This document shows, piece after piece, positions 13,026 through 14,325 of a stretch of DNA of 14,325 nt. Within the stretch, counting starts at the first letter, position 1. Every line of letters starts with the position of its first letter. A program made the position numbers and the translations under genes. Origin of the DNA: JBCDKH01 sp964388485 (lineage in GTDB: Bacteria > Planctomycetota > Phycisphaerae > Tepidisphaerales > Tepidisphaeraceae). Below the pieces are notes generated by a model. The model saw only the letters and a list, made by a program, of their open reading frames with translations, made no database searches and was not told the origin of the DNA. The DNA lies in contig CAYMAS010000066.1 of assembly GCA_964388485.1 (NCBI GenBank), forward strand, positions 1 through 14,325, written 5' to 3'.

Positions 13026-14325
13026 ATGCCACACCACCAAGAACCCACCACCCGTTGGCCCCGCCTCATGCGGCCGGGCCTTTACGCCCCGATCCTCGCC
13101 TTCATCGTCGCCTTCGCCGCGACCAGCGTCGTCACGCCGACGCCGGCCTTCGCTCAGGAGGACGGCGTCATCGAGAACGCAGCCGAATCTGTCGGTGACG
13201 CAGTCGACGCCGGTGTCGATGCTGCTGTTTCGGCAACGGAGGATGCAGCCGATGAGATCGATCCGAAGACCATCGACACAGATCTCTCCCCCGAAGCATT
13301 CGAGGCTGTCGGCGTGACGCCGGGTCAGTACCGGGCCAACAACATCTGGGTGCTGATCGCAGCGGCCTTGGTCTTCCTGATGCACCTCGGCTTCGGCTGC
13401 GTCGAGTCAGGCCTGACCCGCGCCAAGAACTCGGTCAACGTGCTGACCAAGAACCTTTGGATCATCTGCACGGGCGTCCTGCTCTACTGGGTCTGGGGCT
13501 TCAACGCCCACTATCCAGGCGACTTCTTCATCGGCTCGTGGTTCAGCCTCGGCAGCCCGCTCGACGTCGCCGACGCTGATTCGCTCAGCCCCGGCTACTA
13601 CGGCGGCAGCTACACGGCCTACACCGACTTCATCTTCCAGGCGATGTTTGCCGCGACCGCTGCGACGATCGTCTCCGGTGCGGTGGCGGAGCGGATCAAG
13701 CTCGCGCCGTTCATGGTCTTTGCCCTCGTCTTCGTCGGCTTCGGCTACCCATTCGTCGGCAGCTGGCACTGGGGTGGCGGCTGGCTCAACAACGAGGATG
13801 TGGGTCTGAGCCAGTTGGTCGGTGCTCAGTTCGTCGACTTCGCCGGCAGCTCCGTCGTCCACGCCTTCGGCGGCTGGGGCGCTCTGGCCGGCGTCATCCT
13901 GCTCGGCCCCCGCCTCGGCAAGTATGGACCCAACAAGGAAGTCCGCGGCATCCCAGGCCACAACATCCCGCTCGTCAACATCGGCGTCTTCCTGCTGTTC
14001 CTCGGCTGGTTCGGGTTCAACGGCGGCTCGGTCCTGTCGGCCGCTGAAGACTCCTTCACCGCCGAGGGCGGCATCAGTGCCGGTGTCGGTGTCGTTTTCG
14101 TCACGACCACGCTCGCCGGCCTGACTGGCGGTATGGTGGCCTTGCTGACGTCGTGGGGAGCCAGCGGCAAGCCCGACCTCACCATGGGCCTCAATGGCAT
14201 GCTCGCAGGCCTCGTCGGCATCACCGCCGGTGCCGACTCGATCAGCCCGTTCTTCTCGATCGTCGTCGGTGGCATCGCGGGCGTCATCGTCGTCTTCAGC
14301 GTCTACGGCTTCGACAAGATCGGCA
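13026..14325 (+). CDS. amt: Ammonium transporter (Amt, AMT1-like), 3' end beyond window
   Basis: 433 codons are visible with no stop. Residues 15-43 look like a signal peptide ending AFA, followed by about 60 acidic, Ala-rich residues (44-103) before the first helix of the channel. The Amt core follows: LGFGCVESGLTRAKNSVNVL (121-140), FQAMFAATAATIVSGAVAER (204-223), DFAGSSVVHAFGGWGAL (271-287) and GWFGFNGGS (327-335). Asp271 and His279 correspond to AmtB Asp160 and His168; the second pore histidine lies past the window edge. The RAKN and SVVHAFGG wording is closer to plant/algal AMT1 than to E. coli AmtB. It would import NH4+ across the inner membrane. ATG 13026 follows GGAAGAG directly; Met15 (13068) is an alternative start. 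Confidence 0.95.
   Translation, partial: MPHHQEPTTRWPRLMRPGLYAPILAFIVAFAATSVVTPTPAFAQEDGVIENAAESVGDAVDAGVDAAVSATEDAADEIDPKTIDTDLSPEAFEAVGVTPGQYRANNIWVLIAAALVFLMHLGFGCVESGLTRAKNSVNVLTKNLWIICTGVLLYWVWGFNAHYPGDFFIGSWFSLGSPLDVADADSLSPGYYGGSYTAYTDFIFQAMFAATAATIVSGAVAERIKLAPFMVFALVFVGFGYPFVGSWHWGGGWLNNEDVGLSQLVGAQFVDFAGSSVVHAFGGWGALAGVILLGPRLGKYGPNKEVRGIPGHNIPLVNIGVFLLFLGWFGFNGGSVLSAAEDSFTAEGGISAGVGVVFVTTTLAGLTGGMVALLTSWGASGKPDLTMGLNGMLAGLVGITAGADSISPFFSIVVGGIAGVIVVFSVYGFDKIG

Overview
The window is GC-rich bacterial DNA (high third-position GC in every gene). The mix of a formylglycine-type sulfatase, a Uma2-family nuclease-like protein, a lone GspE/MshE N-terminal domain, an AMT1-like ammonium transporter with a secreted-type N-terminus and outer-membrane beta-barrel architecture suggests a Gram-negative Planctomycetota-like bacterium, possibly class Phycisphaerae. 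That placement is inference from gene style; no rRNA or species marker was compared.

Layout. Positions 1-699 hold no gene I can support, but carry a perfect 20-bp inverted repeat (62-81/189-208), a diverged third copy and two small hairpins. From 700 to 10860 everything lies on the minus strand. In transcription order this is lepA (EF4), a Uma2-family protein 14 nt behind it, a stand-alone MshEN domain protein, tRNA-CAU (Met or Ile2), a sulfatase, a CPA1 cation/proton antiporter, a ferric-iron ABC importer (binding protein, fused permease, ATPase) and tRNA-Arg(UCG) 11 nt after the ATPase stop codon. From about 11100 the plus strand carries an outer-membrane beta-barrel protein resembling the TorF/TIGR02001 family and then an ammonium transporter that runs off the right edge.

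How the genes fit together. The three iron genes form a complete importer: periplasmic capture, a two-lobed permease and an ATPase translationally coupled to the permease by an ATGA overlap. A REP-like inverted repeat sits just behind the binding-protein gene, where it could set the protein ratio. The barrel protein and ammonium transporter look like a nitrogen-uptake pair, outer membrane plus inner membrane. The hexamer GCGTCA/TGACGC recurs eight times in the two intergenic regions around them, which may mark a shared regulator.

No CRISPR array, transposase, integrase, phage gene or recognisable defence island was seen, and most genes are ordinary. The most interesting points are a Cys/His-rich tail on the iron-transporter ATPase, a perfect hairpin that places the Shine-Dalgarno bases in its loop just before the MshEN gene, the REP-like element inside the iron operon, the GCGTCA clusters and the paired outer/inner-membrane nitrogen genes.
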